Shown: in pieces, positions 28,123 to 36,625 of the stretch
How the letters are laid out: every line of letters starts with the position of its first letter
How positions within the stretch are numbered: the first letter of the stretch is position 1
Assembly: GCA_013339765.2 (NCBI GenBank)
Contig: CM023449.1
Coordinates: forward strand, 226,136,712 to 226,200,711
Direction of reading: 5' to 3'
DNA length: 64,000 nt
Source: Haemaphysalis longicornis
Taxonomy: Eukaryota > Arthropoda > Arachnida > Ixodida > Ixodidae
Position numbers and translations under genes: made by a program
The notes under the pieces: generated by a model
The model's database searches: none
Told to the model about the DNA's origin: nothing
The model's input: the letters and a program-made list of their open reading frames with translations, nothing else

Positions 28123-31100
28123 GTCTATAACGAAGGGGGTTGTCCCGACAGGAAGGCAACTGCACCAAGCGTGTCCCGACTAAACCCACTCTGAAAGAAC
28201 TCACTTGTGAGGAATCACTGAAACAGGAATTTTCACGTACACGCCGTTGGACATCTCTGATATGTCACTTTTTTCTATGGAAGGGTACAAGCATTTGCCC
28301 TTCGCTTAATAAGCGGCTATTCGTAACAGCTGTTCGTAACTTTATACTTCGGGGATTATAAGCATGATATGCCGGATAAGATGATACTTCAGAACACATT
28401 TAACTGAGTTGCACTGCAAACCACCTGAAGTTTTCTAAGCTGTGCAAGGAATGTTTCCCTTCTTCAAGAAGCAGGAAAAAACCGGAGCGTAAAATGTGAA
28501 AGTTCAGCTTACAGTAGTTTCTTGGTGCTCCCGGACCACAGCGCACCCAGGAATACGGTGGTGCACGCCATGATCCAGATAAGGACCACCGGCGGCCAGC
28601 TGTCCATTTTCAGCAGGTACATCTTGGCCATCGCTTCGCCTGGTCGGTTGCTGGTCCCATTGGTCCAGAGGGAGGCTGTTTCTTCAAGGCTTTTAGACTG
28701 CGGCATACAGGCATAGGCATTAGTTCTCCCAAAGTAAGCGACATATCAAACCGCGGCAACTGTGCTTGTACACAGAACATGTTAGGCAGTACACGGAGAT
28801 TCGGCCGCTTAGGAACTTATGTGACCCGCCGTGGTGGCTGAGTGGCTAAGGCGTTGTGCTGTTTAACCCATGGATGTGGGTTCAATTCCCGGCCGCGGCC
28901 GTCGTCTTTCTGATGGAGGCGAAAAGCGAAAACCCCCGCCGTGCGTCGAGATATCAGCGCACGCTAAAAAGCCCCAGGTGTCAAAATTAATCCGGAGCCC
29001 TCTACTGCAGCCCTCCTCACAGCCCAGTGCAGCTTCGGCGCGTTAGGCCCCACAATCAGGAACCTATGCGTAGTTTACGAACGAAGAACACAGAACACTG
29101 AGAGATGAATCTTGAAAAGAACCACTTGTCTCATGATGATGCGCAATAATCTCCACTCCAAACATTGAGACCTAAAGTTGCGAGCACCCTGCCTACCTAA
29201 AAGCTTCGTAGGAAAAAAACAGTGCGATCCTGCCATGGCTTGGACTTCTCTACAAATTACCTGTTATAAATAGGCTACTTTTAGATCGGCTGCGGGACTT
29301 ATCAGAAAGTGGGATCAGATTGAACAGTTTTAAATTCAAAGTCAGCGTGCGCTCACGCTTAGACGATGGAACAAACCAGATTCACCGTGCGCTGCATATT
29401 TACACGAGGGAACGAACCAACCATACAGTCACTATTTTCTATTGGTGCACTGCCGAGAAGATGGGGGAATCAATTCTGAACTCTGGCGAGGAACAAACCT
29501 ATCCACTCTACAGACTATCGGTGACGAGGCAGGGGGGGGGGCGTCCGATGCGCGGAACAATAAGACAGAGTCCTGTATCCCTCAAAAAAAAACACAGTGG
29601 CGCTTATATTTCAACAGGCTAAGTACCGTACAGGCCGGAAAACATGAACATTGACCAAGGGCAACAATAAAACAGTACAAATGCGAGAGAGTTAAAAGTT
29701 AGTGAAGTGTTACAAACGAGGACGATGAACGAAAAGAATGTTAAAAGCGAAGGAGTCAACTAAAATAAACAGTTCGATGCATATATACGATACGAACGTC
29801 CCACAATATTCACCAGCCGGGCCGATGATGCACTGTGTCCGGAGACAATGTAGTTACTTGAGAAGAGTTACTTCTGTGCGAGCCAGGTCGTCCGAGGTTG
29901 AACACGGAGACTCAGGGACCCCAAAGCACGTTGGTGTCTTCAAAGACGCGAGTCGCCATTGAAGATGCACGCACGGAAACAAGCCACAGTAACATCACGA
30001 CAATGAACCCGCAAACGCGTAAAGAAAAACTACACACAAAGCGTCCGCTGCAGTTGCGTTGGCTTTCTTCCATCTTTCCCCCTTCTCGAATCATCCACAG
30101 ATCAACACTGCAAAAGTTACGCTGCTTTCGGACTAGCCTAGAATGTTCTCGTGGACGCGAAGCGGTGGCCGTTTATTTTATTAGACTTTTAGCATTCCAT
30201 CTTTTCCGTCTGTTCCTTGGGTACTGTCAGTGCCGGGACCTGACTGTGCCTGCGGGCGCGGGCACGGCGAGGAGGACACATTCCATCGTAACGAATGCGT
30301 AGGCATTGCGAGGGACGGGCCAAAAAAATAACACCTATACCGGGACGAATGCGCGAGTGTCCAGTCGGGTCCCGGTCAACAGGGTACGCACGGAAGACAC
30401 GGAACATACGGAATGCTCAGACGCTCTTTTTACATTGCGCTCCGTTACACATGACACTGTGGTGCCTGTTTTCGAGAACGAAGCCGAATTATGACTCACA
30501 GACGCCTCGAATCAGAATATTCTCGAGGCCTCTAGGGGGGAGTAGAAAGGAAACGCGCAATGAACTGAGCGACTGTACAGCCATAACAAGGCGATCAAGA
30601 ATAGTTTTAAAACGCTGCACAATAATTTCAGATGCCCTACACAGAAGTATTCGACCCATATGCTATTGTGTTGGTGTTCCTTCCCTGGTCCCTGTCTATC
30701 GCCTAAGTATGCAGCGCACGTTAAATTTGAATTCACAACCATAACTATGTACTCGCCTCTACACAATTTTTTTTCACGGTAACAGATTGGTTGATTGTAG
30801 GGTTTAACGCGCCGACGCAACGCAGGCGATGAGGCGCGCCGTAGTGGAGGGCTCCGGATTAATTTTGACCAAGTTTATAATTAGCGTACCATGTGAACCG
30901 CTTAGCTTACTATGTGAACCAAATAAAACGTGTAAAACGCTATCTGTAAAGGAGGACCGGACCCCCTTCTCAATTGTGCGCGGCCGCGATACCTTGAACT
31001 ACTTGTTTCAGCAACATCAGAAGACGAAAATTGCCAAGGCTGTTTTGTAACATCCGACCATCTTTCGTCTGCGTGAAAAAATTTTGCGCTCCCCTCACGT

Positions 31101-34100
31101 CGCCGCGCACTGGAAATGAGCCGCTTCCTCTATATTAAACGGCTTCTTGCGTGCTTCTAAAAACCAGCATAGTCGCGTAGCATTAAACTTAGAAACCAAG
31201 AAAGAAGGAAATCTTGTCGCTCACCGCAAAAGAAATTACGAGCAATTAAGCGGAACTTGAAGATCGTGGCTGTCTAAAAAAGCGTCAAGCTTTAAAAGCG
31301 TACTGTACTGCGGTTTTATGCAGTGAATGGTCACAACTTAAGCCAGGTTGACTGTGCGGGCAAGTTATTGCTATTGCTTTTCGGTGCTGCTCTCTTTTTT
31401 ATACCTTGGTGACGCTGGCAAGGTCACCACGGCTTCTCTCTCCTTCGCGTTGCTGTACGCTAAAAGAAGTACTCAGCTGTGGCACCCCGTCATTTATGTA
31501 AGGACCCCTCCCAGTCATAAGTCATTTCTTCAAAGTCGATCACGTACAGCCTGTAGCAAATAATGCCATGGGTGTCAGCCCGTGCTCTTTCTCGCTTCTG
31601 ACGCTCCTGTGATATTAATTTTTATACTTGTATAGTGGTGCACGTAATACAACAAGCATAACCTGCGATTTTTAATACCCTTATGACAAACTATCTTCCC
31701 TGTTTCCGACACTAAAAGCTGTTTTTTGGGACCCCAGTTTAGTTTTGCGAATTTTTCTAGACACTGAAGCGTACGTAACCCTAGAAGTGAGTGGTCGGTA
31801 GACCAAGATGTCACGTTATTGGATTGACGAGCGCCGATTTTGATATCGATTTCAACGCTGCCAACAAGTTTAGGCGTTGGGTGGTGCAGCCGCTACAGAG
31901 CTCACTACAGGTAGGATGGGATCAGAGTAGAAATAAGATACAAATATGTGTCTGAAAAACAATTAGCGAATATGCGACGGACCATGCTTCGCGTGCAGGG
32001 AAAACTCTACGAAATTATCGGCATCTCATTCGGCATCACCTCAGGAACTGTTGTACCTAAACACGTCTTTATTGGTGGATTGTATTTCGCAATCAACAAA
32101 AATCAAACAAACAGAGCTAGAGATTTTTAACTCTGCCTATCACGCGTGGACAATGTCGGCAATGTATTTACCATCATCTCTTCGGCTGTGGTGATCTTTA
32201 TGACGCCGACGATAATATCTTGCGGTGGCACGGTGCCATTCTTCCCCGCCTTGAAGTAGCCAGCGTGCACCTGGGTAGTTGAAAAAGAGGTGAGAGGAAA
32301 GGGAGATCCGTAACTCATTATTCGAGGGTCTTCGGCTGCAGTGCCGCTATTTTACGAAGCGTTATTCGATATACAACATCCTCAGGTAGAATCAAGGCCT
32401 TACTGAATGTTAAAACGTTAACCAGGAGCGCGAAAATCAATAACGCTTTTTTGATACACAAACTCAATGCTAAAAGACTGTGCGCGTTAAAATAGTGCAA
32501 ACTTTTTCTATCATGTTTAACTATTTTCTCAAAATATACTTCTTGCCACAGATGCGTCCAGTCCTATCAATGGTTAACACGCTCGTGCGCTGCATCCTCT
32601 GTATTCTCCGCCATTTCTCCAACCATTTCTCTACTCGCACAAGAATTCTGTCCGTGCAAACCTGATTATCCTCTACACAATCCTTTCAGAAGAAACACAG
32701 TACAAATATCTGCCTATAGATCGCTAATACCTCTTGGAGAAAGCACATCGAGGCTCTACGGGCGAGTTCCTTCGCAAGCGTTCTAAGGGAAGTCGTTCAA
32801 CTCGTCTACAGTTCACTTGTGCCCGCCCTGGCCAGCCTCGTACAGTCATAAACTCTGTTCCCTAATTTCAGCCTGATTTTCTCTACCCTTTCTCGCGATA
32901 ACCACAGCCGGCCGAGAAGTTGCCGTTTTAAATAAAAGCACTCACAACAACAACAGCCACAACCATGCCTACCATTCCATTATTCGTCACACACTGGCGT
33001 GCTTAGTTTTCGTTTGGGATCCCTACCTTAAAATCAACATAAACAATTTGGAAAAATACAAAAGAAGACGGCAGAAGGTGCTAGCAACTCAGCTTATATG
33101 AACAAGTGACATGTAAAACATAGGCAGAGCACCGTAGTGAGTCGGTGTGCCTTTTTTTATCGACAGCCTTCCTGCGTTGTTCTTTTTTGAAGCTGTAAAC
33201 GTAACCTCAGCCGAAATATTTTTGTGTCTGTTGTCGGTCTGAAAAATACCCGAAGCTCGGAAAATCATCGCTCTCTTTACTTTCTGGAGGACCGGCAATA
33301 GGAACTGGATTCTCAGTGAGCAGAGAAGCCTCATCAACGCTGCCCCACAGAATCCTATTTCTTCGGCTTTGCTGCTCGATAACTCGTCTTACCTCTCAAG
33401 AGCGTGCCGTGTTAATGCGAAAGAAAAAAAATGCTGCGGTTTCGGGTGTCCGGCCTGGGCACGAGCGAAAGGTGCACTCAAAAAGTGGCCGGCAGCGTGA
33501 ACAGAATAAAATCAGCCGATCCGTTTGCTGAGATTCGAACCCGCGTCCCCAAGAATGCGATTCCAACAGGCATCAATAGCGAAAGGTGCGCGAGCTTAAC
33601 TCAGTACCGAGGACTGGCCGTCCCCTCCTGTACAGCGCATGATGAAACTGCTTGCGGAAGAACGCAGCCCAACCATTCAACCGACGTGCAGTGAAATTAG
33701 CCATTAAGAAACTCTCCCATTACACGAGGGTGGCGCAACACGTTAGACAGATCGAAGCCATTCGAAAGCATTATGGCGCATCAATCAGCAAGATTACACA
33801 GCCCTTTGACTACTTGGTGCGGGATCAGGCGCCTCAGGCATTCAACTAGTCATCCATTCATTCATTTCTCCTCATTCACTACAAAGACGCACCTTGTTTT
33901 CCACCATGCGGGAGATGATGATCGAATGCGCCCTGGCAGACACGGCTTGCAGGAGCGAGTCCTCGAAGGGGCACGGTGTTTGTTCCGGGGGTAGCAGCAT
34001 GAAGACGTGCTTCCCCGACGACACACGGAGCAGGTCCAATGCACAGCTCTGGTTTGCATGTCGGAACACTATCCCACGGTACGTCTGCGCAAGGCCACGA

Positions 34101-35076
34101 CATTTTAAGTTCGTAGTGCGCTTTATTCTGATAGAGAAGGGATATTTTTTTTTTCGGTTAAACGGACCTCGCAAACACACGACGCCTACATGTCTTTTAA
34201 TCATATAGCTCAAGTTCAACCATAACCCACCATGTAAAAAAAGGTAACAAAACTCAATTTTCATAAATTGTTATAACATTCTGCCTTACCCATCTGTGGT
34301 CCTCAAAAATATTGCTTTCATATGAGTCAGCTCATTCCAAAACAGTAAAGCGGGTGAGCCTGAGCACGAGGTCGCTTGTTCGATTCCCGGCCGCGGCGGC
34401 CGCTTTTCTGATGGAGGCGAAAAGCAAAAACGGCCATGTGTACGAGATTTCGGCGCACGTTAAAGATCCCCAGGTGGTCAAAATTAATCCGGAGCCCTCC
34501 ACTACAGCGCGCCTCATCGCCTGCGTTGCGTCGGCGCGTTAAACCCTACAATAAAAAAAAAAGCGGGTGAGCGCCATCTAGTACATCACGTCGGCTTTGA
34601 AGAGGCCATGGCACCACAAAGCTCAAGAAAGCTTCGAAGCGCAGATTGTAAGGATATAGGGAGCCAGATTACCGCAATCAGTCGTGTCGTCAGCAGCGTA
34701 TGCAGTGATAAAGACGATTGAATCAGAAAACGCCAGCACTTACGATGAAATGGAGCGCAATAAAAAATTACTTTGCGTTGCGACACATTCCTCTCTTGTA
34801 GTCGGTCATGTATAAAAGGCACCGCAATAACCACTTTGTATTTTTATAGCGCTATTCGTTTGAATAAAAGTATTTAGACACGTCACTGTACTCTCGGCAA
34901 ATGAAGTAGCCTTGCGCCCGCATGCACGTGAGTAAAAATAAGAACAGGGGGCGTACATTGTTTTCGACGTCGTACGACGGAAGGCTGAAACGCTTCGACA
35001 GGTCGATGCAGAAGGGAGTCACGGAGCCCTCGGCGTCACGATACAGCAGTATTCCCGTCACCGGCGGCCCGAAGTT
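1651..35076 (-). CDS. SPPL2: Gene A: SPPL2-like intramembrane aspartyl protease (13 exons, first exon not found)
   Basis: Spliced gene model on the minus strand. Coding segments in transcript order are 35076-34957, 34084-33893, 32270-32172, 28697-28513, 23748-23479, 22072-21951, 16936-16840, 13424-13229, 11048-10977, 8004-7863, 7105-7028, 4288-4134 and 1821-1651. They sum to 1,899 nt, all introns are GT-AG and all phases agree, giving about 632 residues plus a missing signal peptide exon. Domain order is a lumenal PA domain, TM1, a long polar loop, then TM2-TM9 with FLDDIF in TM6, LGYGDIAVPG in TM7 and GQPALLYLVP in TM9. This order defines the SPPL2 branch of GxGD proteases, which cleave type II membrane proteins in endosomes, lysosomes or plasma membrane (family knowledge). 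SPP and SPPL3 lack the PA domain. The TM6 motif is DD instead of YD. Gene B is a head-to-head paralog. Confidence 0.92.
2239..3587. mobile_element. Foldback element with ~530-bp inverted arms
   Basis: Left arm 2239-2768 and right arm 3056-3587 are imperfect reverse complements, with tgcgcaaggcgattt at the outer end and a (GACA)n/(TGTC)n tract at the inner end. The central 287 bp is unique. No transposase is visible. It lies in gene A's last intron. Confidence 0.85.
4134..4288 (-). CDS. SPPL2: Gene A exon: TM8 end and TM9 with the PAL motif
   Basis: 155 nt, phase 1 in and phase 0 out, donor GTGAGT. It encodes the second half of TM8 (YAAALVVAFIASHM) and then GQPALLYLVP, the PAL signature of TM9 that shapes the active site in presenilin and SPP enzymes. 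It continues through ILPIILLAW to RGDLRDFWRGNF, which aligns with the FW motif that follows TM9 in vertebrate SPPL2 proteins. Confidence 0.95.
4427..4475. repeat. Short tandem duplication
   Basis: Two adjacent copies of a 22-bp unit, aaaaatattgtttcttgtac-like, differing by about one base. Confidence 0.6.
5330..6885 (+). pseudogene. Decayed LINE ORF2 3' end (RNase H region)
   Basis: A frameshifted plus-strand remnant of a non-LTR retrotransposon. Near 6331-6375 it reads WTPGHEEFPWNKRTN, matching the WxPGHxGxxGNExAD motif of LINE RNase H domains. About 290 bp later it reads CSFCGGYPNMLRMA, resembling the terminal CxxC...H...C knuckle. Stops interrupt all frames. The clade is unresolved; RNase H-bearing I or R1-type elements are the likely group. 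Confidence 0.6.
7028..7105 (-). CDS. SPPL2: Gene A exon: TM7 end to start of TM8
   Basis: 78 nt, phase 1 in and phase 1 out. It encodes LAVAYCHSYD, matching the conserved AYCHRFD of SPPL2 proteins just after the GxGD segment, followed by a short loop and WYCLLAII at the start of TM8. Acceptor is ccacag and donor is GTAAGC. The exon is small but its phase fits both neighbours. Confidence 0.93.
7863..8004 (-). CDS. SPPL2: Gene A exon: TM6-TM7 loop and catalytic GxGD motif
   Basis: 142 nt, phase 0 in and phase 1 out. It begins KEMSVMESVAHG, aligning with the SIMVEVA segment after TM6 of vertebrate SPPL2. It then has KELPVIMRVPNYF and finally FMLGYGDIAVPG. The GYGD aspartate is the second catalytic residue of the GxGD family. 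The lumenal or cytosolic loop is of normal size. Confidence 0.96.
9895..10128. repeat. (ACTC)n microsatellite
   Basis: A degenerate then pure tetranucleotide array; the cleanest part is about 10015-10075. On the gene A sense strand it reads (GAGT)n. Confidence 0.95.
10751..10930. repeat. (TG)n-rich microsatellite beside the TM6 exon
   Basis: TG/CG-rich dinucleotide tract. On the gene A strand it is (CA)n-rich and starts about 45 bp after the donor of exon 10977-11048. Confidence 0.95.
10977..11048 (-). CDS. SPPL2: Gene A exon: TM6 with altered catalytic motif (DD instead of YD)
   Basis: 72 nt, phase 0 at both ends, 24 codons. It encodes IITWISVFMFLDDIFMVF followed by ITALLT, aligning with the LYDIFFVFITP segment of SPPL2. 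The catalytic aspartate is kept (GAC) but the preceding tyrosine is replaced by a second aspartate (GAC). The donor GTGAGT is followed within about 50 bp by a long CA-rich tract when read on the minus strand. Confidence 0.95.
11430..11830. repeat. Degenerate TCCAA-type minisatellite, two blocks
   Basis: Blocks at about 11437-11490 and 11735-11828 consist of CCAAT/CCAGT-like pentamers. Each is followed by a related GCTCCTCGCGC segment, so the block plus flank appears duplicated. Confidence 0.65.
11977..12090 (+). mobile_element. 5'-truncated Ruka-type SINE
   Basis: Starts at gcacgttaaagatcccc, contains the shared tcaaaattaatccggagccc core, and ends in (CAAT)n. The same core is found in the other Ruka-like copies of this window. 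Confidence 0.85.
13229..13424 (-). CDS. SPPL2: Gene A exon: TM4 and TM5
   Basis: 196 nt, phase 2 in and phase 0 out. It encodes RLPNVAFPCFVRSMELRHH, then TM4 (IIWLGVAIPILWVTF), and then AWILQNFLGSSFAINILR leading to LPNFK. AWILQ, the aromatic and glycine pattern after it, and LPNFK are hallmark SPPL2 positions. Confidence 0.95.
13425..14860. other. Gene A intron sequence without recognised genes
   Basis: I see no gene, tRNA or clear repeat here beyond short AT-rich stretches. Confidence 0.4.
14865..15115. repeat. Degenerate TTAATCCA minisatellite
   Basis: Repeated ccatcttaatcc and related 10-12 bp motifs, decaying toward 15115. Confidence 0.7.
15390..16400. repeat. ~200-bp tandem repeat array, five diverged copies
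   Basis: Units begin with ggagcagagagcgtttatac-like sequence near 15401, 15602, 15784, 15981 and 16214. They share a middle motif caattgatgaataactgatg and a unit end gatagtatgggattaa. The 15981 unit is longer because of a GAGTG-rich insertion near 16125-16165. Confidence 0.88.
16840..16936 (-). CDS. SPPL2: Gene A exon: TM3
   Basis: 97 nt, phase 1 in and phase 2 out. It encodes FLIGCITLGSMVCLVIIFDS followed by LAFLIPCASLR. The gene B exon at 59238-59334 has the same length, the same phases, and about 60% identical residues including GCIT and LAFLIPCAS. Donor is GTGAGC. Confidence 0.94.
17061..17401. mobile_element. Small TIR element with TTTATCGAA tandem repeats
   Basis: The left end caatttatcgaacgccg is the near reverse complement of the right end ggcgttcgataaactg. 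Just inside the left end are about six copies of a 14-15 bp unit cgttttatcgaagc. No coding capacity. Confidence 0.6.
17990..20340 (-). pseudogene. Decayed Ty3/gypsy retrotransposon (gag, protease, partial RT)
   Basis: From 20126 downward the minus strand encodes a gag capsid region (PARFNT, an in-frame TGA, then QEESESAEGFATALHAL and LQLDPDLTLQKAVESAR). A zinc knuckle CRWCGRGSHSRSTC follows, then a protease-like KIDTCADETVLSLEA with the usual DTGA altered. Reverse transcriptase fragments then appear in shifting frames, including the connection motif TELQRVLGMATYLARFVPNL near 18110-18190. The RT YxDD box is out of frame near 18410. RNase H and integrase are missing. It lies in a gene A intron on the same strand as gene A. 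Confidence 0.88.
20341..20530 (-). mobile_element. Putative 5' LTR of the gypsy remnant
   Basis: Lies just upstream of the leader that starts tgtcagaagctggg, a typical gypsy start. It contains AATAAA on the minus strand near 20411-20421. The outer boundary is a guess, and no 3' LTR partner was seen. Confidence 0.5.
20531..21835. other. Intron sequence without recognised genes
   Basis: Contains a poly-C run near 21461-21474 in a C/T-rich segment. That segment resembles 12680-12860 in order and motifs (acgatagtc, then pyrimidine-rich, then ttgttgctttc). No gene is recognised. Confidence 0.4.
21836..21905. repeat. GACA/CGGA-tract repeat beside the TM2 exon
   Basis: Tract of cggtcggt, gacggacggac and cacagacagacca followed by aaacttttcg. 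It starts about 45 bp after the donor at 21950, reading along the gene A strand. Confidence 0.75.
21951..22072 (-). CDS. SPPL2: Gene A exon: end of TM1-TM2 loop and TM2
   Basis: 122 nt, phase 2 in and phase 1 out. It encodes TLIDEESVFTECPIDCEL and then TM2 (IILFVLVLAMNLLVMYYFF). CPxDC and YYFF are shared with gene B at 54590-54688. In gene B this segment is fused with the linker in one exon; here it is a separate exon. Confidence 0.93.
22073..23478. other. Gene A intron splitting linker and TM2; GC-rich
   Basis: A 1.4-kb intron absent from gene B. It contains palindromic GC-rich segments such as cccggtacggtacccgg-like sequence near 22830-22850. No gene or known repeat is recognised. Confidence 0.5.
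23479..23748 (-). CDS. SPPL2: Gene A exon: polar TM1-TM2 linker
   Basis: 270 nt, phase 2 in and phase 2 out. It begins LLTQYRRPTKERPINDDAD, clearly related to the gene B linker start LTQHRR and INDDDD. It continues with a serine and proline-rich part, a strongly basic PPKKHHKKRK stretch and a glutamate-rich segment, ending RHDDF before donor GTGCGT. No fold is recognised, and the segment is predicted disordered from composition. It lies between TM1 and TM2, which is cytosolic in SPPL2 proteins. Confidence 0.86.
24282..24484 (+). pseudogene. THAP zinc-finger domain remnant
   Basis: The frame from ATG 24282 reads MTMPNMCCVPGCRSLYNDTT, then ENVSLFC, a TGA stop at 24363, then LCEKWRGAIPR and FSFDYKCAAVCGN. 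This matches THAP order: C-x-C at the start, a conserved W, IPR, then VCxxHF. The final histidine position is asparagine and the frame is interrupted, so it should not bind zinc. The same frame stays open to 24815 but shows no known domain. THAP domains occur in P-element transposases, which is a likely source. Confidence 0.6.
25289..26527. mobile_element. TIR/foldback DNA element with ~400-bp inverted arms
   Basis: Begins CAGGGTGTTTCAGTGAACAC and ends with its near reverse complement CACCCTG. The arms 25289-25683 and 26133-26527 are imperfect inverted repeats with matching internal landmarks (ttaattagcggagtttgg versus ccaaactccgctaattaa). The central 450 bp has no transposase. Non-autonomous. 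Confidence 0.85.
26528..28050. other. Intron sequence without recognised genes
   Basis: Includes a short (TA/CA)n tract near 27670-27700. I see no gene. Confidence 0.4.
28055..28121. repeat. (GACA)n microsatellite
   Basis: About 17 uninterrupted GACA/ACAG units preceded by ggcgtggttgaatcgac. This is the same leader-plus-GACA arrangement seen in the arms of the 2239-3587 foldback. Confidence 0.95.
28513..28697 (-). CDS. SPPL2: Gene A exon: juxtamembrane stalk and TM1
   Basis: 185 nt, phase 0 in and phase 2 out. It encodes SKSLEETASLW, an NGT glycosylation site, YLLKMDSWPPVVL and TM1 (IWIMACTTVFLGALW), ending SGSTKKLL. The GALWSGSTKK end aligns with the conserved GGYWAGS of vertebrate SPPL2 TM1 and with GALWAGSTRK in gene B. 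Confidence 0.93.
28825..29057 (+). mobile_element. Full-length Ruka-type SINE
   Basis: Begins cccgccgtggtggctgagtg with an A box (TGGCTGAGTGG) and a B box (GGGTTCAATTCCC). It is followed by the body with gatggaggcgaaaagcgaaa and the tcaaaattaatccggagccc core, ending at a cacaatca tail. tRNA-derived head, plus orientation, antisense to gene A. Confidence 0.9.
29058..30785. other. Intron sequence without recognised genes
   Basis: Contains a poly-G run near 29531-29539 and GC-rich palindrome-like segments near 30200-30430. No gene is recognised. Confidence 0.4.
30786..30872 (-). mobile_element. 3' fragment of a Ruka-type SINE
   Basis: Reverse-oriented tail with attgtagggtttaacgcgcc and the ccggattaattttgacca core. 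The element is cut right after the core. Confidence 0.85.
30873..32171. other. Intron sequence without recognised genes
   Basis: No gene or clear repeat seen. Confidence 0.4.
32172..32270 (-). CDS. SPPL2: Gene A exon: PA domain, C-terminal part
   Basis: 99 nt, phase 0 at both ends. It encodes VHAGYFKAGKNGTVPPQDII followed by VGVIKITTAEEMM. It corresponds to the PA-domain strand where vertebrate SPPL2 has IGIPVALLSYKDM. NGT is a potential N-glycosylation site. The gene B counterpart is 24 nt shorter because its donor is used earlier. Confidence 0.92.
32271..33892. other. Gene A intron inside the PA domain
   Basis: Near 33520-33660 a minus-strand segment with a B-box-like cgcgggttcgaatctcag suggests a tRNA-derived repeat, but I cannot delimit it. 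Nothing else is recognised. Confidence 0.4.
33893..34084 (-). CDS. SPPL2: Gene A exon: PA domain core
   Basis: 192 nt, 64 codons, phase 0 at both ends. It encodes TYRGIVFRHANQSC, then KHVFMLLPPEQTPCPFEDSL, then LQAVSARAHSIIISR. The CPFE segment matches the RGNCTFYEK pattern of PA domains and SIIISR matches LLIVSR in vertebrate SPPL2. NQS is a potential glycosylation site. Acceptor is ccttgcgcag and donor is GTGCGT. Confidence 0.94.
34360..34559 (+). mobile_element. Ruka-type SINE with target-site duplication
   Basis: A 5'-truncated copy that starts at the ctgagcacgag segment and keeps the gttcgattcccggccgcgg B-box region, the core and a poly-A tail. It is flanked by 13-bp direct repeats AAAGCGGGTGAGC at 34347-34359 and 34560-34572, which are target-site duplications. 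Confidence 0.93.
34957..35076 (-). CDS. SPPL2: Gene A exon: N-terminal lumenal segment (second coding exon by homology)
   Basis: 120 nt, 40 codons, phase 0 at both ends, acceptor ttctttcgcag and donor GTACGC. It begins NFGPPVTGILLYRDAEGS and ends YDVENN. It has the same length and phases as gene B exon 2 (NFGASTLAILHYRSASGS), with about 40% identical residues. It needs an upstream phase 0 signal peptide exon, which I could not find. Confidence 0.9.
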
Positions 35077-35598
35077 CTGCGAAAGAAAGGTTGTTTCATC
35101 TATTCATCGACCTCCACGATTTGCTTCAGCTGTCGCAAGACTAGGTTCCCATCAGCGTTTAGGGGGTTCCCACGTGATAAAACCGCAGTTTGAGAGTACT
35201 ACTGCCCTTGTTCAGGGTCCTATTTGTAACTCTCTATAGAGCTGACACAGGCCCAAAAGCCTACAATCGCCTTACTTTTCTTGTCGAAAGTCACACGCTC
35301 GCCTGAACGGTCGTAGGGACATTACCAGCGTACAGAGTCCTTCTTTCGCAACTTCCTCAGTTCACTTGCTTCGTTCTATGCCTTTTTTTACCCAGCTTTT
35401 GTATTCGTCCTTACCTTTTTGCCCTGCCATGTACCTTTTTTTCCCTTTGAACCACTTTTATTCTCCCCATGTGTAGGGTAGCAAATCCGACGCCTCCCTG
35501 GTTAACCTCCTGGCATTTCCTGTACTGTTTTATTTTTCTTTCTGTGTGTTAGCCCGCCTTTAGTTCAGAAATAACCCCGTCGGGCAGTCACAACACCA

Positions 35599-35812
35599 CC
35601 CGCCGCGGTGACTCAGTGTCGAAGACGTTGTGCTGCTGAGCCCAAGGACGTGGGTTCAATCCCGGCCTCCGTGCCTGTTTTTCTAACAGAGACGAAAAAC
35701 AAAAATGCCCGAGTGTCGAGATTCCCTTGCGCGTTTAAAATCCTCGAGGGGTCGAAAACAATCCGGAGCCCTACATTGCGGCGTGCGTCATAGCCCATGC
35801 GTAGCTTTAAAG
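35599..35812 (+). mobile_element. Diverged Ruka-type SINE
   Basis: cccgccgcggtgactcagtg head, ggttcaatcccggcc B box, aacagagacgaaaaacaaaa body and caatccggagccct core are all present with substitutions. It is older than the other copies. Confidence 0.85.
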
Positions 35813-36149
35813 ATGTGGGAACTCATTACTCTGTGCAAAAGCAAGACAAAGCGCTCGGTTCGTCCGAATTTCCCCTTGGTTTATGCACGGAGAGCCTGCA
35901 GCCAGCCTGCCCTAACGTTCAACCAATGAACCCCCCATGTCATTCACATCCTCCCCTACACTCTCCAGTGGCCCCATTGCCGCCATTTAAACTTGTTCGT
36001 ACCCTTCAGCTTACGATTTTGAAAGAAATAGTAACATTTTTCCCGGAACAGACGCTGTTGCGGCGCTCCCATTTGAGCCGTCTGTTATTGTGATGAAACA
36101 AACATCCCGCTTTGCGCACCCGGTGCCGGATGTAACTTCCCTACGTCTC

Positions 36150-36625
36150 CTCCTTTGCGTAACACAACTCGACATGGCCTCAGATCTAGGACTCAAAAGT
36201 GCGTTTGGTGGCTGGGTGTGAAAACAGATCTTTCCGCTCTAATTTCAAGCTGCCAACAGTGTGACTCCACCAAGGTTGTCCTGGCAGAACCTCTTATCAA
36301 TTACCAGTCCGCTGCCGGCAACATTTTGGAAGATTTAGAAGTGGATGTCTCTCGCTATGTGGATAGGCGTTCATACTCATCGTGTACCACTGCTCTCCTT
36401 ACCCCAAGGTTCTGAAACTGCCAAGAAAAACGGCTCCCCAAGTCGCAGATGCACAGAAAAGTACCTTTCCTTGTCAGTGCCCTCTGGTGCGAGTCAGATC
36501 CGACAACGGCCAGCCATCTTCAACCCATGAATGTGCGGCTTTCGCAAGGTCATGCACGGGACCAACGGTTCTCATTTCCCGCAATCCAATAGGTAAGAGG
36601 AGGGACGATAAGCACCCTTAATTGC
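36150..36625 (+). pseudogene. Ty3/gypsy integrase remnant
   Basis: Near 36200-36275 it reads CVWWLGVKTDLSALISSC followed by QQC, matching the zinc-binding HHCC end of gypsy integrases. In another frame near 36490-36550 it reads VRSDNGQPSSTHECAAFAR, matching the integrase core SDNGxxF. Frameshifts and stops make it dead. It lies in the interval between genes A and B. Confidence 0.75.
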
